From the NCBI GenBank assembly GCA_034008185.1, contig CM067081.1:85642765-85706764 (forward strand): a stretch of DNA of 64,000 nucleotides, written 5' to 3'. Shown piece after piece: positions 10,631 through 22,800 of the stretch (position 1 is the stretch's first letter; each line of letters starts with the position of its first letter). The DNA comes from Gorsachius magnificus (taxonomy: Eukaryota > Chordata > Aves > Pelecaniformes > Ardeidae). The position numbers and the translations under genes are program-made. The notes below the pieces were generated by a model. It had not been told where the DNA came from and made no database searches. It was given only the letters and a program-made list of their open reading frames with translations.

Positions 10631-12837
10631 ACAGTGAAAGTCAGTAACAGTCCCATCAGCAAATAACTTGAATAGAGGACCTGCTTCCTGGCCAACCTCC
10701 TAAGGTCTTCTCCTTCTCAGAGGGGACTAACCAATGAGTTAGGAAGTTCTTTGTTTTCTGGATTAATGAATATTTATGTCGCCAATGAAAAGCGACTTTA
10801 GCAGAAAAGGCTGAGCTCATCCTGGAGCACGCCAGGGCCCCTTGGTTGGATCGTGGTCCTAGGAGCTGGGCTGAATCCTCTCAGGCAGAAAGTGGATGTG
10901 AGGCTGAGTTTCTAATACATATTGGCTGCTCCCTGAGCTGGACTGGGCACAAGGAAAAAATTCACAGTTTTGTGAATCCAGCTTTCATTCCCTTGGCTGT
11001 TATGACATCAGTGAACATCAGCATGTTATATTTTAGGTTGTTTGACCAAAATTTAAAACTACCTTTTCTTGGTTTTACTTTGCTGAGGGAAAACAAATAA
11101 AAATTATTTTAGTTTGATTTCACCCTATTTTTAGATTCTTCTTCAGTTCATCTGATGAACCAAAAGGCGGTGACTCATATACCACTACCCTAAGCCCAAA
11201 GTGGTGAGCAACATCTTTCCCTTTAAAGATGCTAACTGGTTTCTTCTCCCACTGAAAGTCTGTTTTGCTGTCCAAATACGAACTGGGAATCTATCACACC
11301 CAAGCCTACATTTTGATGAGCAGTTATTTCATTAACACTGAATAACTGGGGAAAAAAAGTCGTTACTCTTCTGTTGGTCATACCTAGTATCCTCCAAGGA
11401 GGTATTTACGTGGGAGAGAGAAGTTCATTGGCTTAGCTAGGATGTTTATTACTGTCCCTTGTATAATAAAGCCATCCGTCAGGGTGGAAAGGGGCAAGGC
11501 AGAAGGGAGAGCCAAATCACTGCGAGAGAATTTATGTGTAGATAGTTGTATATAGATTTTCTTTTATTTTTAAATGTTGATTGGAGTATGAGGTCCAATA
11601 AGATATACAGCCCCGTAGCCATACACATGTGCTGTTATAATGCAGCCATTCATTCAAAAAGGCTGGCAATGGTTAGGGTGGCAGATTTATTGTGTGTACC
11701 GCAGGTTAAGGATCATAGGTCATTTTGCAAATATCCTTTTCAGGTGTCTGTAAATTCCTGTAAAAACACACACAAAGTGCAAGAACACTCAGAAGAGTTA
11801 TTTTTTTATTACCTTCCTGACTCAGAGCCCAAATGAAAACAAGATCAGCGTGTCCTTACTGGGAACACTGGGAATGAGCTAACCTCTCAAGGTGGGAGTC
11901 CTCTGCTCGCCTGGACGGCTGCGACACCTGAAGTTATCTCTTGCCTGCACGTAGGCCTCTATTTCATTTCACAATATGCCATAGCAGACCATGAACTTCC
12001 CCGCCACTGAGCAAAGTCTGCTTTTAACTCCTGTTCGGGGTATGTACCTTCGCTGAAGGGCAGCAAAACCAGCCCAATCACCTTTTAAAAAGCCGCCCTG
12101 ACCCCACTTCCCACACATGCAGTGCTTAATGAGAGCCTTAACAGTATCCAGCCTTAATTTTAAATGATGTATTATCGCTTACACAGGTGATCAGGCAGTA
12201 GCTAAAGCAGGGTTGCGCATGCAGGGGTGGCTGTGAGCATCGTCCAGCAAGGGCTGCCAGCCCCCATGAGGGGGGTACCCCACCTCCCCGGGGCAGCCCG
12301 GCTGCCAGGCAGCACCGCCTGCCCTCTGGCTGCTGTGGGGTCCCTGCTCAGAGGGAAGCTGCCCCGCTGCCTTCCGAGCCCTGGCAGTGATGGGTGCTCA
12401 TTGCGGTGCCTGCGTACCCTCCAATTTCACCAACGCAGGACCAAAGATGCTACAATAAGTCATATGCGACCCCCTTCCCTGAGGAAGCAATGGCTCAGAG
12501 CCACACTAATTTTATGGCTCCCCAGAGGTTCCTGAGGAATGATTAAATCACCCAAACTCCTCAGCTGGCCATCCAGCCAAAATGACCCCCCAAGGGCCTC
12601 TCTCTCCATACCTGACGGCCCTGGCTTGCTGCAGGTGTGCTAGAAGAGACGTTACTGCACCAGCACGCAAGCGCACAAGAGGGTGAGGCACTTGAGGTGG
12701 GAACACCCTGGCAAGAGGCAACGTGTAAGGGTCCAGGGGGACGCAGTAGTGCATCCATGCCTGTCCACCCTTGTTGGCACAACGGACCAGCAGCTACGGC
12801 TGCGTTGGCAGGATCCCCATAGCCCTGCCGAAGCAGG
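10631..12837. other. Unique sequence, no gene seen
   Basis: From the LTR to about 12180 the sequence is AT-rich and unique, with no recognised repeat and open frames no longer than 96 codons. From about 12220 to 12830 it is GC-rich with overlapping shadow frames on both strands. The GC-rich part leads directly into the minisatellite. Confidence 0.5.
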
Positions 12838-13016
12838 GCGGTTCCTACTGCGATTCACATTGCAATTCCCAGTGCAATTCCCAGTACGGTTTTCACTGTG
12901 ATTCCCATTGCAATTCCCATTGCAATTCTCTTTGCAGTTCTCACTGTGATTCCCACTGCAATTCCCATTGCGATTCCCATTGTACTTCCCAGTGTGATTC
13001 CCACTGCAAGCCCCAG
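12838..13016. repeat. 12-bp minisatellite (about 15 imperfect copies)
   Basis: Fifteen or so copies of a 12-bp unit close to ATTCCCATTGCA run head to tail, with substitutions such as CACTGTG, CAGTGC or CATTGCG but almost no length change. As 12 is divisible by three, each frame reads as a four-residue periodic peptide: one plus frame gives Ser-His-Cys-Asn/Asp repeats, another Pro-Ile-Ala-Ile, and the minus strand Trp-Glu-Ser-Gln-like repeats. This explains the open frames 12771-13112 and 12898-13164. Nothing else supports coding. The constant unit length with scattered substitutions fits tandem duplication followed by point decay. Confidence 0.9.
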
Positions 13017-13131
13017 CAGGACCTCAGGACTGGCCCCGCTGGCCCATCACCGAGCGCAGGGTTTATCTCAGCCTCGGCAGGACCTGTGGCAGTGGCCAGT
13101 CCTGAGAGATGAAAGGGACGACCCAAATGAC

Positions 13132-13153
13132 TTTTTTTTTTTTTTTTTTTTTT
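13132..13153. repeat. T22 homopolymer
   Basis: An uninterrupted run of 22 thymines about 115 bp after the minisatellite. No retroposon body is visible beside it. Confidence 0.9.
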
Positions 13154-16100
13154 CTCAAATGTAAGATTTGGCAGACAAGCCAGCCAGGGGCATTAGTGGC
13201 ATAACATGAATAATAGTTTCTGACAGAAGGAGGTCACACAGCCCATTTCAGCCTGTCCACCTACGTGGAGGAAAGAATCATGACGAGGCAGGAACACTAA
13301 GTTCTTGTCTGAGTTTTCTGACTGTTCACTGTGCTACTGTAGATGCTTTGGCAGTCTTTAGAGCTTCATTGCATGTTAATTAATGTAGCTGGTGAGATTT
13401 ACTTATTTTTTTTTAACCAAAAAAAAGAAGAATTTTGCTGACAAGGTGCCTCAGCTCCTTTCCAATATAGGTTTTGGCTGTAATTGTGGAAAGTCTCCTT
13501 TTTCTGTGAAAACAATGTCATCTTAACAGTTCGGTTTACCTCAGTGGTATGGCTCTACATTCACCGGAAGCAATGGATTTGGTCAATGAATCACACTGAC
13601 AATCAGTTGGATGAAATAACTCATGCACTGAAAATAAGTCAGGTCTTTTGAGCACTTGAGCACCAGGTGATGCATTCTGAAAATGACTGGGGTTTTGTTT
13701 CTTAGCCACTCCTTGTAATTAGTCTTTTTTTATCCCTTGGATGTTCCTATCTGAACTAGAGCTCCTCAAACTCCATGAAGAAATTTCACCTGGTCTGAGA
13801 AGGTGTTTGTTTTACCCTGATGAAGACGATCCCAAGGTGCTGTCAGGTGGTATTTGCACCCATGGGCCGCAGACCTCCATATACCAACACTGGTGATTTG
13901 GAAAATAACATTTTGATTAGCAGAATCGATATTTTGGCCAGGTCCCCAGATGTGGCCCTCCTGCTCATTATTCAGAACATATATCAAGGGAGATGGAGAT
14001 TTTTTGTGGGTATTTGTTTCTAATTTCCCCATAGTATTTTTAAAATAAGTTAAACTCCCAGCTCTAGGTTGAAGAAGGTGTTGCAGGCATTCTTCATAAT
14101 ACTTCATCTATTTCTAAAGGGTTAAAAGCCAATAGAAAAGCCCTCCCTCACCTCTCAGGTCCTGTTGTTTGGGATGCATGCAGGAAAGGCTGTGCACATC
14201 TTTTACCTTCCTTCAGCCCTCGTCCCTGAGCACCCTGCACTTGGGCAACCGAGGGCAGGGATGCGGGTGGGAGGCAGCAAAGGGCAGTTTCGTAGCAAGC
14301 ACGTGAGCATGGGCCCCTTTCCCTGTTCCCCTAAACCATGGTATTTTTCCACTGCTGCAAAGTAAGTTTGGAGCTTTTTTGGTAGTATCGGGTCTTAGTA
14401 TGAATGGCAGCACAATATTCAGAAGAGTGGAAAAACATGTTGGTGGAGAGACCCACTTCAATCCTCATCACGTAATACTTTATGTTTCAGACTAGCCGTA
14501 AGTGTACTGGTAACGCTAATATTAGAGTTACTGCACTCCATTCAAAATGAAACTTTATTTTTAAAGGAAAATCCGTGCTGAAGCCAAGTTTTGAGTTGTC
14601 AAATTTTGTAGCTGTTCCCACTTCCACCACAGTTGGAGGAACATATTACAACGAAGTTTTTGAAATGACCTGCAATGAGGTTAGGTTCCCGGAGTCTCTC
14701 TGCGATTCAAAATCTCCAGACTCTTTTAGAAATCACCCTTTATTTGCTGCCCCTCTTCCTTCGCTCTAGCAAAAATGTGTTTCATTCGTTTCTTTGCAAC
14801 TGGTCCTTGTTTAATTTGGCAAAGAAGAAAGCGCAGGTTGGTTCCCTCGTTTGAAAGTGATGCAGCAGTTTCTCAGCGTTCACATTGATCCGTGTCCTTG
14901 AATTCACTTTGTCTGATCAGCAGCCATTTTTCAGCCCAACTGTACTTCTGGCACAGCCAAGTCAGGCTGGGAATGAGCAAAGACAACGGAAGATCATGTC
15001 TCTATCGAGCAAAATGCCTGGTTCCCTAGCTACAAACAGGGATGTGCCAGCAACCCCAGCTTAAGTGAGAATTCTGTGCTAAGCACTGAGGTCACGGCGA
15101 CCTTCACAAAGATTACTTCATGCATTTTTATTTCAGTAGGTGTCAACAACCGCGCTGAGATAGCTTGGTTTGTGCTGCAGCCCAAAAAGGGTAGGGGAAA
15201 CCAGACACTTTGCATTGGCTGGGATTTTAAATGGAAAAGTCTTGCTCTTTTTTTGTTTGCTCAGCCTAACACAAACCTGCTTTTGCTTTTATCTTATCAT
15301 GACATTCAAATTCAGAAGCAGAGCACAAGGAGTTCAGGAGGGCAGCACTGACTGAGAGACCTCCATTCGCCACCTTTCGAGACTGCCCTTTCGCTGCTAC
15401 CCCTTGGTTTTGTCTAATACAAACTAACCCTGCCAAGGCACACGTGCAAGCCCAACACAACCACGGCTTTGCCCCCATGCTGGGCACCCCAGACCAACCT
15501 GCCCGGCCGAGCATCTCCCTCCCCACTACCGCTCCCGGCCGCAGGAACTGGAACAAGGGCTCCGCTGCACTGATCTGTGTCCTCCACGAGGGCAGGGTGG
15601 GCATAAAAAAAAAAAAAAATCCTTAATAGGAAGAATAAGATTGTATCCAAAGGGGTGGTTGGCAGAAGGCTCAGCATCCCAAATTAGTCTGGACGTCATG
15701 TCACCGAGCTGCGCTACAAATACCTGGCCTGCAGGTGCAATAACCCGAACAGGTACGAGTGCACCATGAAGGTTATGGCAAGCAAGCAAGCAGCATTTCT
15801 ATCAAGCACAGTAGCAATAACGGAATCTCTTATTAATTCATTAACTCTTTCCAGGCTATTTCACTTTCCCTTACTGTCTTGCTTCCAAAATTACCTGTCC
15901 TCAGTGCAGGAGCATTACTACACAGCTGTAACACAGCGCAACAGTGCACAAATATAATCAAAGTCTTTTAATGTGAAATGTTGTACAGACTATGAAAAGA
16001 ATTTTTAGGAATGACAGCCTGAGTGGTTCAGACAGGGTCACAGAAGCCATGGTTTCTCTTGTGTTTGCCCTGTTGCATATTCAGACAGCAGATTTTTTTT

Positions 16101-19100
16101 TTTGGCATGGACATTTGTGGAAACTGAATTTCAAAATATGTGCCTGAGGAGCAGTGAAAAATTAATCTTACATTTGCAGGAAGGATAACTCCCACTAAAA
16201 TATCAATGTGGTGGGAATCAGGGGATCAGAAACGGTGTCCTATGATCTCTGCCTAATCACAACCAGCTTGCAGCTTTCAAATATTGAACACCTGCAGAAC
16301 AGCATTTGGACTCAGTCGACTCTCTGGATTTAAGATTTGCAATGTCATTCAGATAATCAAGTATGTTTGAAGGAACTGCAGTCCACTCTCTCGCTGTCCA
16401 CAGGTAGTAACAGGAGAGTCAATCCATCAGACAAATTATTCATTGCCAGCCACCCACTCTTCTCAGCTCCCAAGGGTTTGTTTTGGCTGGAAGTGGCTCT
16501 CCCTGATTGCATCCTTTCCTGATGTGCAGCTGGATTTACCCTCAGCAGAATAATTTTCTTCAGCACTAAACACACCATCATTCTACTGTATCTCTTGACC
16601 GACTTTTGGTACTAGAATTTAAATTAGGGGCATCATGCACAGGCACTCCCAAAGCAAACATGTACCCTTAGGTTTTAAAAAGAGAACGGCTGACTAAATT
16701 CAAATCATCTAATGTGCAGCAGGCAGATGGATCTGGACATCAAAGTTGTAATGTGGCATTTTCCAGCTCTGCTGTCACTACCACAAATTGAACTTGCAGT
16801 TAGTGAAAACTGGCTGCTCTATGAAATAGCTCCCTCCTATCAGCCCACGTTTTCATTGATTGTTGAGCTCAGTCCAAGCTTTAGTAAGGTGCAATTTGAC
16901 TCCTTTAGAGGCAGGATTGTCTGGGCAGGCCATTCTGGGGGAGTTCAAAGGCTCTGTGTTTCTGGCTAGGGCTGGCAGAAAAACATAAAGAATTTGATAT
17001 TTCCACTCATCTGGTAAGAAATCAGGACTTTGGTCTATGCAATCTATTGGTAATTTTTTGGAGGCAAAATAAATGTAATCTTCTTGTCTTTTTCCTGTCA
17101 GCCTTAAATGAGCAAAATAGAGCTGCTGCTTTGCAAACCCACAAGCAGAGTATTTCCTGCAAGTACAGCACCGGGCATGATGCCTCTGGAGTCATGGTGG
17201 AGGTTAGGGCAGGTTTAGGACATGTGCTGTGCCCCAAGGACGTCCCAATACGTTTCTCTTCTGTTTTTCTTGCTTATCTCTTATCACAGCACCAGTATGT
17301 GAAGACTGCCTGTAACTCAGCTGGGTTAACGTTACCCCTTAAGGTACAAGTGGCTCAGATGATGTTCTGCATATTCAGAGAGAAGGAAAAAGTCTCTTTT
17401 ATATTGTTTTCCACCCCTCTCACCCCAGCTCTATAGCAACTGGTGCACAAGACTGATGCGTACTTGAAAAACTTGTACTCATATCCATATATCCCCTATT
17501 TTCCTTTCCATCCAAAGTAAAATTAGGCTCCTTTTCCTAAAATTAATCTCAGTGACTCTTCTTCTTCCCATGGGCTTCCTGGCTCCTCACACCCTTCTTC
17601 CAGTCTCCCCATTCATCTGCCCCATCTCTCAGGCTGGGCTTCCTCGTGAACTTCTCACTCAAGACACATGCCTGGGCAAAAGTTGAGGCTCTGACCCTCT
17701 GTGTATTACTATTATTAGTAATTCCTGAACTCAGGAAGCTGCTGGGTTTGTTGCTTCTCACAATTTTTTAAGCTTTTGACCAGGCTTCGTCATTTCAACA
17801 TCAGCTGGTGTCAGCCGTGAGGCTGGCTCCTGCATTGCCCCCATGCCCCAAGGGAGGAGGGCAGAGAGAGGAGCCAGGCAGAGCCGGGCTCGCAGCTCAC
17901 GGCTGAAAATACCCAGGCTGCCCCATGCACCGTATGGCATTAGGGGAGAGCAAACTCTCTCCTGTCTGGCCAGAAGGTCGCTACTCAGCCTGTGCTCTTC
18001 TAGTCTTACCTCTCCCCGAAATGTCCCATTTGGACAACACCTGGCTTGTCACCAGGCACTAGCCAAGGAAAGCAGAGGAAACATAGGAGTTCTCCCTCAC
18101 GGTCTCGCTGTAGCCATCAATGGCTGCTGTGTTCATAGGGTCAGTCACACCTGGAGGTGTCGGAGGAAAAACACCCCGCCTGAGGGGTCGCCGTGCCCCC
18201 TTAAGACTCCCGGCGTGCTCCTCAGCTGGAGTGGGGGATGCCATGCCTCTGTGTATATTTTATGATCCCCAGGTCCTGACTCCATTCGTTTTCCAACCAT
18301 GGCTTGCCCGTCTGAAGCACTGCTGGTATGCTTGTAGGTTAATAGCAAGGCTTCTTCAGGCACACAGAGCAAGAAATAATCTTCCAACTGGCCGATGCAG
18401 GCAGTGAGGAGGCAGGGGTGGGAGACCCGGTGCTGTGGTGGGGAGTGAGAACCACCCATGGGAGGCTGGGCAAAAGGAAGATGGCGGGGCTGTTGCACGT
18501 GCTGCTGTTCTCCCTTTGCACCTCCGTCTGTTGGGAATGTACCTGTGGTGGGAAGGTGGTTTTTCAGAGCTCTGGACCCTTCTCTTAGGCTGTTAAGGTC
18601 TGCAGGGCTTTCTTTGGTCTCCTTGGGCTTTAAGGACCCACTGGAGGGAAGCTCCCTGCCAGTAGTTCCTCTGGATACTCAGCAGCCCCCGGCCTGTGTC
18701 AGGGGCCAAAGCTGTGACCCTCTCCACTTGGATGTCCCCTAATGTCACGATCCAGAGCTGGGTCTAACCTCTCAGAAGAGATGGCCTAGGACAAGCTGCC
18801 TCACCTCCCCACCATCCCCTCCCTGGACAGCCAGGGAGGTCATCCTGTGCCTTATCCAGGTGCTGACATTTCCCTCCTGATATCACATCTACTCCTTTCA
18901 AATTTGCTTCCGGAGTGGGATATTGTGCCGGTTCCCCTCCCTGGAGGAGTCCCTGGAGGCACTGGGCCACCTCCTCCCACCCACCTCCATCTTCACCTAA
19001 CTGCAGTCCCAGTACCAGACAGGAGGAAAATGTGAGTTACACTGGGAGAAGCCACACAGAAATTGTGCACTTTAAAACTCCAGGAACAGGAGCAGCAAAA

Positions 19101-19492
19101 CAATTGAAGGCACACACAAAAACACACAAAACCTAGCAGCAAAGCACGGGGTGGTCCTTGCCACCTCCATCACCCCAAATGTTCCCCTTTGAAATTACAC
19201 TCTCACTCCCTTCACCCGTTCAACTTGCAGCAGTCTGATTTCTAGGACGCTAGCACTGTATTGCTTTACATTTAGGACATGGAGGTCACAGAAAGTGCTT
19301 TGTACCATGAAGAAGTTATCTCCACTTGACTGAAAGCTTTCTGCCACTGCATATTGCATCCAGCGTTTGCAGCCGCTGATCCGTTATTTGTAAAGGGGAC
19401 AAATCCCATCCTTTGCTTTTTGGATGGCTGAAGATTTAACCTCCCTTCACCGAAAGAAAATGTAATGGTATGAAAGACTTCCAACCATTTCC

Positions 19493-19530
19493 TTTTTTAT
19501 TATTATTATTATTACACTCTTGTTGTTGTT
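19493..19530. repeat. TTA and TTG microsatellites
   Basis: A run of thymines leads into about six TTA units, followed after ACACTC by three TTG units. This is a short compound simple repeat. Confidence 0.8.
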
Positions 19531-21124
19531 ATCCATCTGCTCTCGCTGTGACATGCAAAGCCTGGTGCAGCTAATACCACTCGGCGTGACCGAGTTATTT
19601 TCACAGTGATGCTGCAGGAGGGTCCCTCTATCCTATTTAACTAAAAGGCAGACCCTTTTATGACTTCCCCGCTCTGGCCACAATGATACAGTGCTGGGTG
19701 CTGTAGCTTATTCCCCGCTCTTTCCTTTGCCGGCAGAAGCAAACCAGCTCGGATCTGCAAAACTCGCAGGGAGGATATTAATCAAAATCACAGCGGGGAT
19801 GCAAAAGTGGTTCCTGGAGCAGGAAACTGTTAAGGAGAGTGTACGAGATCATTATTTTACCTGTGTGCTCAGTAAGCCCACCTACAGACCAGGGCCTTGG
19901 AATTACGTAATCAAACCCTAACGTTAATAGCGGTTTTCCATAAAAACACATGCTTGCTCAGGTTCAGTTGCTATCCCTTTCTCCCCAAAGTCTAGGTGTC
20001 CCCAAAGCGAACAAAACATACTCATTTTATATGATATGTTAATGCATGCATATGTGTATACATGTGCTTTTAAACGTGCTGTGTGTACACATGTACGCAA
20101 AGAAGTGATCTTTGACAAATGTATCTTTTCTAAGACTACTAAATACCATGGTGGGAGATGAAATATTTGCTTTAAATGATCATAAAAGGTGTCCCTAAAA
20201 TGTCACTACTTATTTTATTTTCCCAGCTTGCCCCACAGTTCACTTTAGACTGAAACTAATTTAAATTACTTTGTAGCTCCCAGCAATAAAAGGAATTTAG
20301 TAATTTGCAGTTCATTTGCCCTTGCTATTCTTGGAAACCGTATTTGAGGTTGTCCAATCCTTTGCATTAGGAAATGTGTGGAGCACAAGTAGCAGTCATG
20401 TCATGCCTGGCAGATTTTGCCAAGGAAACTATTGGGTTTTGCAGCTTTGAAATTCTGGGATAATTGACGTGCCCTCCATTCCCACAGAATAGCTGCGATC
20501 CTCGTCACCGCCTGGCCATGGATGAGTTTAGCGAACATTTGTAGTTCCCGAGTGGTGGCTAAGCTAACTTAATTAGGGAAGTGCCTTTATCCCAGCCCGG
20601 ACAAAGGCTGCCCTTGATGGAGCACTGTTGAGAAAGCAGCTCTGGGGCGAAGGACCTCTGAACTAAACGTGCAGAGGTGACTCCTCCCTGGCCTCCAGCT
20701 TCTGGCAGGGATGAAATCTTGGGGGGAAAAAAGGGAAAAAAAAAATAAAAGAAGAAGAATGACATTCCAAGCCTTCCCAGCTGCTAACAAAATGTGCATC
20801 TCTTCACCTGGCCACAGCCTGAGCAGGGAGTACAGCAGGACACCCTTGGAGCCCCGGTGGTCCCAGCCTGCGGCCTGGCTGGAGGGATGTGAGGAGACAG
20901 GCAAGCCCCGCCGGCATCCCCAAGACATGCCGGAGATGTGCCCACCGTCCCCCATTGCACCCGGGAGGCTGAGGCTGCCGTGGGCCCTTCCCATGCCTAC
21001 GTCCCACAGCGGCCTTGGACGGGTGTCTGCACATCAGCACACCCACGCAGAGGCCTCATGGGCTGGGGCACCACCAGCTCTGCTCCGCTCCACGCAGGAC
21101 CCACGCCATTGCCGCTGGAGCCCC

Positions 21125-21345
21125 ATGTTTCCGCTGCCACATAAATCATCGTTATTATCGGGCCTTGCAAGAGTAACGAGAGGGGAGAACGCTCTCGCGT
21201 AGAAATCCAGCATCAGTGCTAATAAAAGGGAGGAGATAAAACAGTGTCGTATAAATGAGATCTTAACACTAATGGCTGCAAACAAATGTGTGATGTGGTA
21301 CATAAAACAGCGTTAGGGAAAAAGCATCGCTCTGGATATATCAGC
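21125..21345. promoter_or_regulatory. Candidate conserved non-coding block
   Basis: Unique sequence with the texture of vertebrate conserved enhancers: TATTATCGGGCCTT, TAATAAAAGGGAG, ATAAATGAGATCTTAACAC and CTGCAAACAAATGTG follow closely one after another. The AAACAAAT part resembles a forkhead or SOX site. It retains several CpGs despite being AT-leaning. No coding frame fits. The call is an inference from a single sequence. Confidence 0.3.
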
Positions 21346-22709
21346 TGCTTCTGGGTGTGCCGTGGGGTTCTTCCCATCATCTCCCTTGATTATTCAGTGT
21401 AAAAACACGGGAGGAAAACGTGTGCATGTGAGGCAGTGCTATCATATTGGGGTTTGTTTTTAAAGTGAAGGTCTTTCACCCAGCCTGGTAAGAGCTTTGT
21501 ACTCTCCAGATTCCCCAAATTTATCAGGAAATACGTCACAGTCTCCATAAAACAAACAAACACCGTTTTTCTCCTTTTGCCTTAAACATATTTTGGTATA
21601 TTAGCTCTTCTCAAGCCTTAACTCTCAGCAAAGGACTGCGCCTCCTTCTCCCTCCCGCCTGTGCTGAGCACAGGCTTGAGGGGTCGAGGCTGCCGGCAGC
21701 AGCGGCGTGGGGCGCTTCGGGCTCCTCACTCACACTGTCTCTCAGGCTGACAAACACCCCAGAGCTCTGCCTGCTTTCTCTTTACAAAGAGCAACCAGTT
21801 CCTCCATGGGAATTTTGGTCCGTGCATTCAGTTTGAGCCCTAATCTGACAGCTCTCTGTCTCCTACAGCAGTGATAACCTGCGTGTTAGGATTTCCGAGG
21901 GTGAGGCTTAGTCTTGTAGATTGAATATTGCCCTGTCATGATAACCACACATACTGAGAAAGGTTCAGAGTGGGAGGGAGGGAGCAAAAAAATCTGTGGA
22001 ATGAAGTTAACCACTGGCTTGAAGATGTTTTTCTAGAGAAAGAGAAGGTCTATGGTAATGTGGTGCATTGCAATTTTTGCTTTTATCTGAATTTTGAAGC
22101 AAGGAAAGCCACCGTTCTTCCTGATTTTTTCTGCCTTGTTCCAGTTTCCCTCTCAAGAGCTCTCCCAGGGCTTGGAGTCTCCGTGCTGCCCATCGGCAGT
22201 GGTTCCTGTGTCCAGCATGTCCCTCAAGCTACTGGAAACCATAGGCTTGTACCTTCCCACTGTGTGATGGTAAGTGGGGACCAAGACTTCAAGCAAACAA
22301 GAAATGGCATTAAAACAACTGTTGTGGATTGTTTTAATTTAATTTTCCCCCAAACAGCCCAGCAGCAACATATGGCTCTCAGTGAGATCCTGCTATTACG
22401 CAGTTTGGCAGCTGGGCTGACCGAGCCACGAGAAGGTCGGGCACCTTGCAAAGGGCACAGTGTGTCAGCATCTCAGACTGGGGGAGAAGAGCCAAACTTT
22501 GGGCCCAGTTTCCTCTCTGTATTGCTCTTGGCTCCCAGGGCTTAGCCCTTGGGATGGATCCCAGGTACAGAAACTACACGTGAGACCTTGCCACGGGGGG
22601 AAGGCAGCTTCAGACACCAAAGCTAGCGCATTTTATCAGCACTGCCATTTCCATAATAAGCAATAAATGTACCAGCTCATGACAAGCCTGTGATAAGGAT
22701 TTTCTGGGA
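21346..22709. other. Unique sequence, no gene seen
   Basis: Mixed-composition unique sequence. A 191-codon plus-strand frame (21970-22545) is open, but its product has no recognisable domain, is not matched by an obvious promoter or splice pattern, and shares its span with a minus-strand frame. I treat it as chance, with the reservation that a lineage-specific or non-coding transcript cannot be excluded. Confidence 0.45.
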
Positions 22710-22800
22710 TGTTTTCCTAGTCATGTGGGGTGGAAGGCTTGAAGGAACTGTTAAATCATCCAGCCCGCCTTCCTGGAGGTTGTCAGCTACCACACCCGCA
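22710..22800 (-). mobile_element. Possible strongly decayed CR1 tail
   Basis: On the plus strand the order GGGGTGGAAGGCTTGAAGG, then AAATCATCCAGCCCGCC, then CTACCACACC resembles the reverse complement of a CR1 3' end (GGTTGGAAGGGACC, ATCATCTAGTCCAACCC, GGGACACC). Many mismatches and a small gap are needed and no ATTCTATG tail is kept. It may be a very old copy. Confidence 0.4.

Larger units (their letters stand above)
13017..21124. other. Long unique stretch, no gene seen
   Basis: About 8 kb without a recognised interspersed repeat. AT-rich and GC-rich parts alternate, with GC-richer parts near 15.4-15.6, 17.8-18.9 and 20.8-21.1 kb. Frames of up to 163 codons (20711-21202, plus) sit in GC-rich DNA and overlap other frames. 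I saw no exon with recognisable protein similarity. The long absence of transposons, unusual even for a bird, is noted as a finding. Confidence 0.45.

Noticed and set aside
12771..13164. Cys/His-rich repeat protein or a CRISPR-like array
   Set aside because: The unit is 12 bp with no unique spacers, so it is not CRISPR. The peptide pattern follows from a unit length divisible by three, and there is no flanking coding signal.
21970..22545. 191-codon plus-strand open frame
   Set aside because: No recognisable family, domain or splice context. Length alone is not enough in a 64-kb window.
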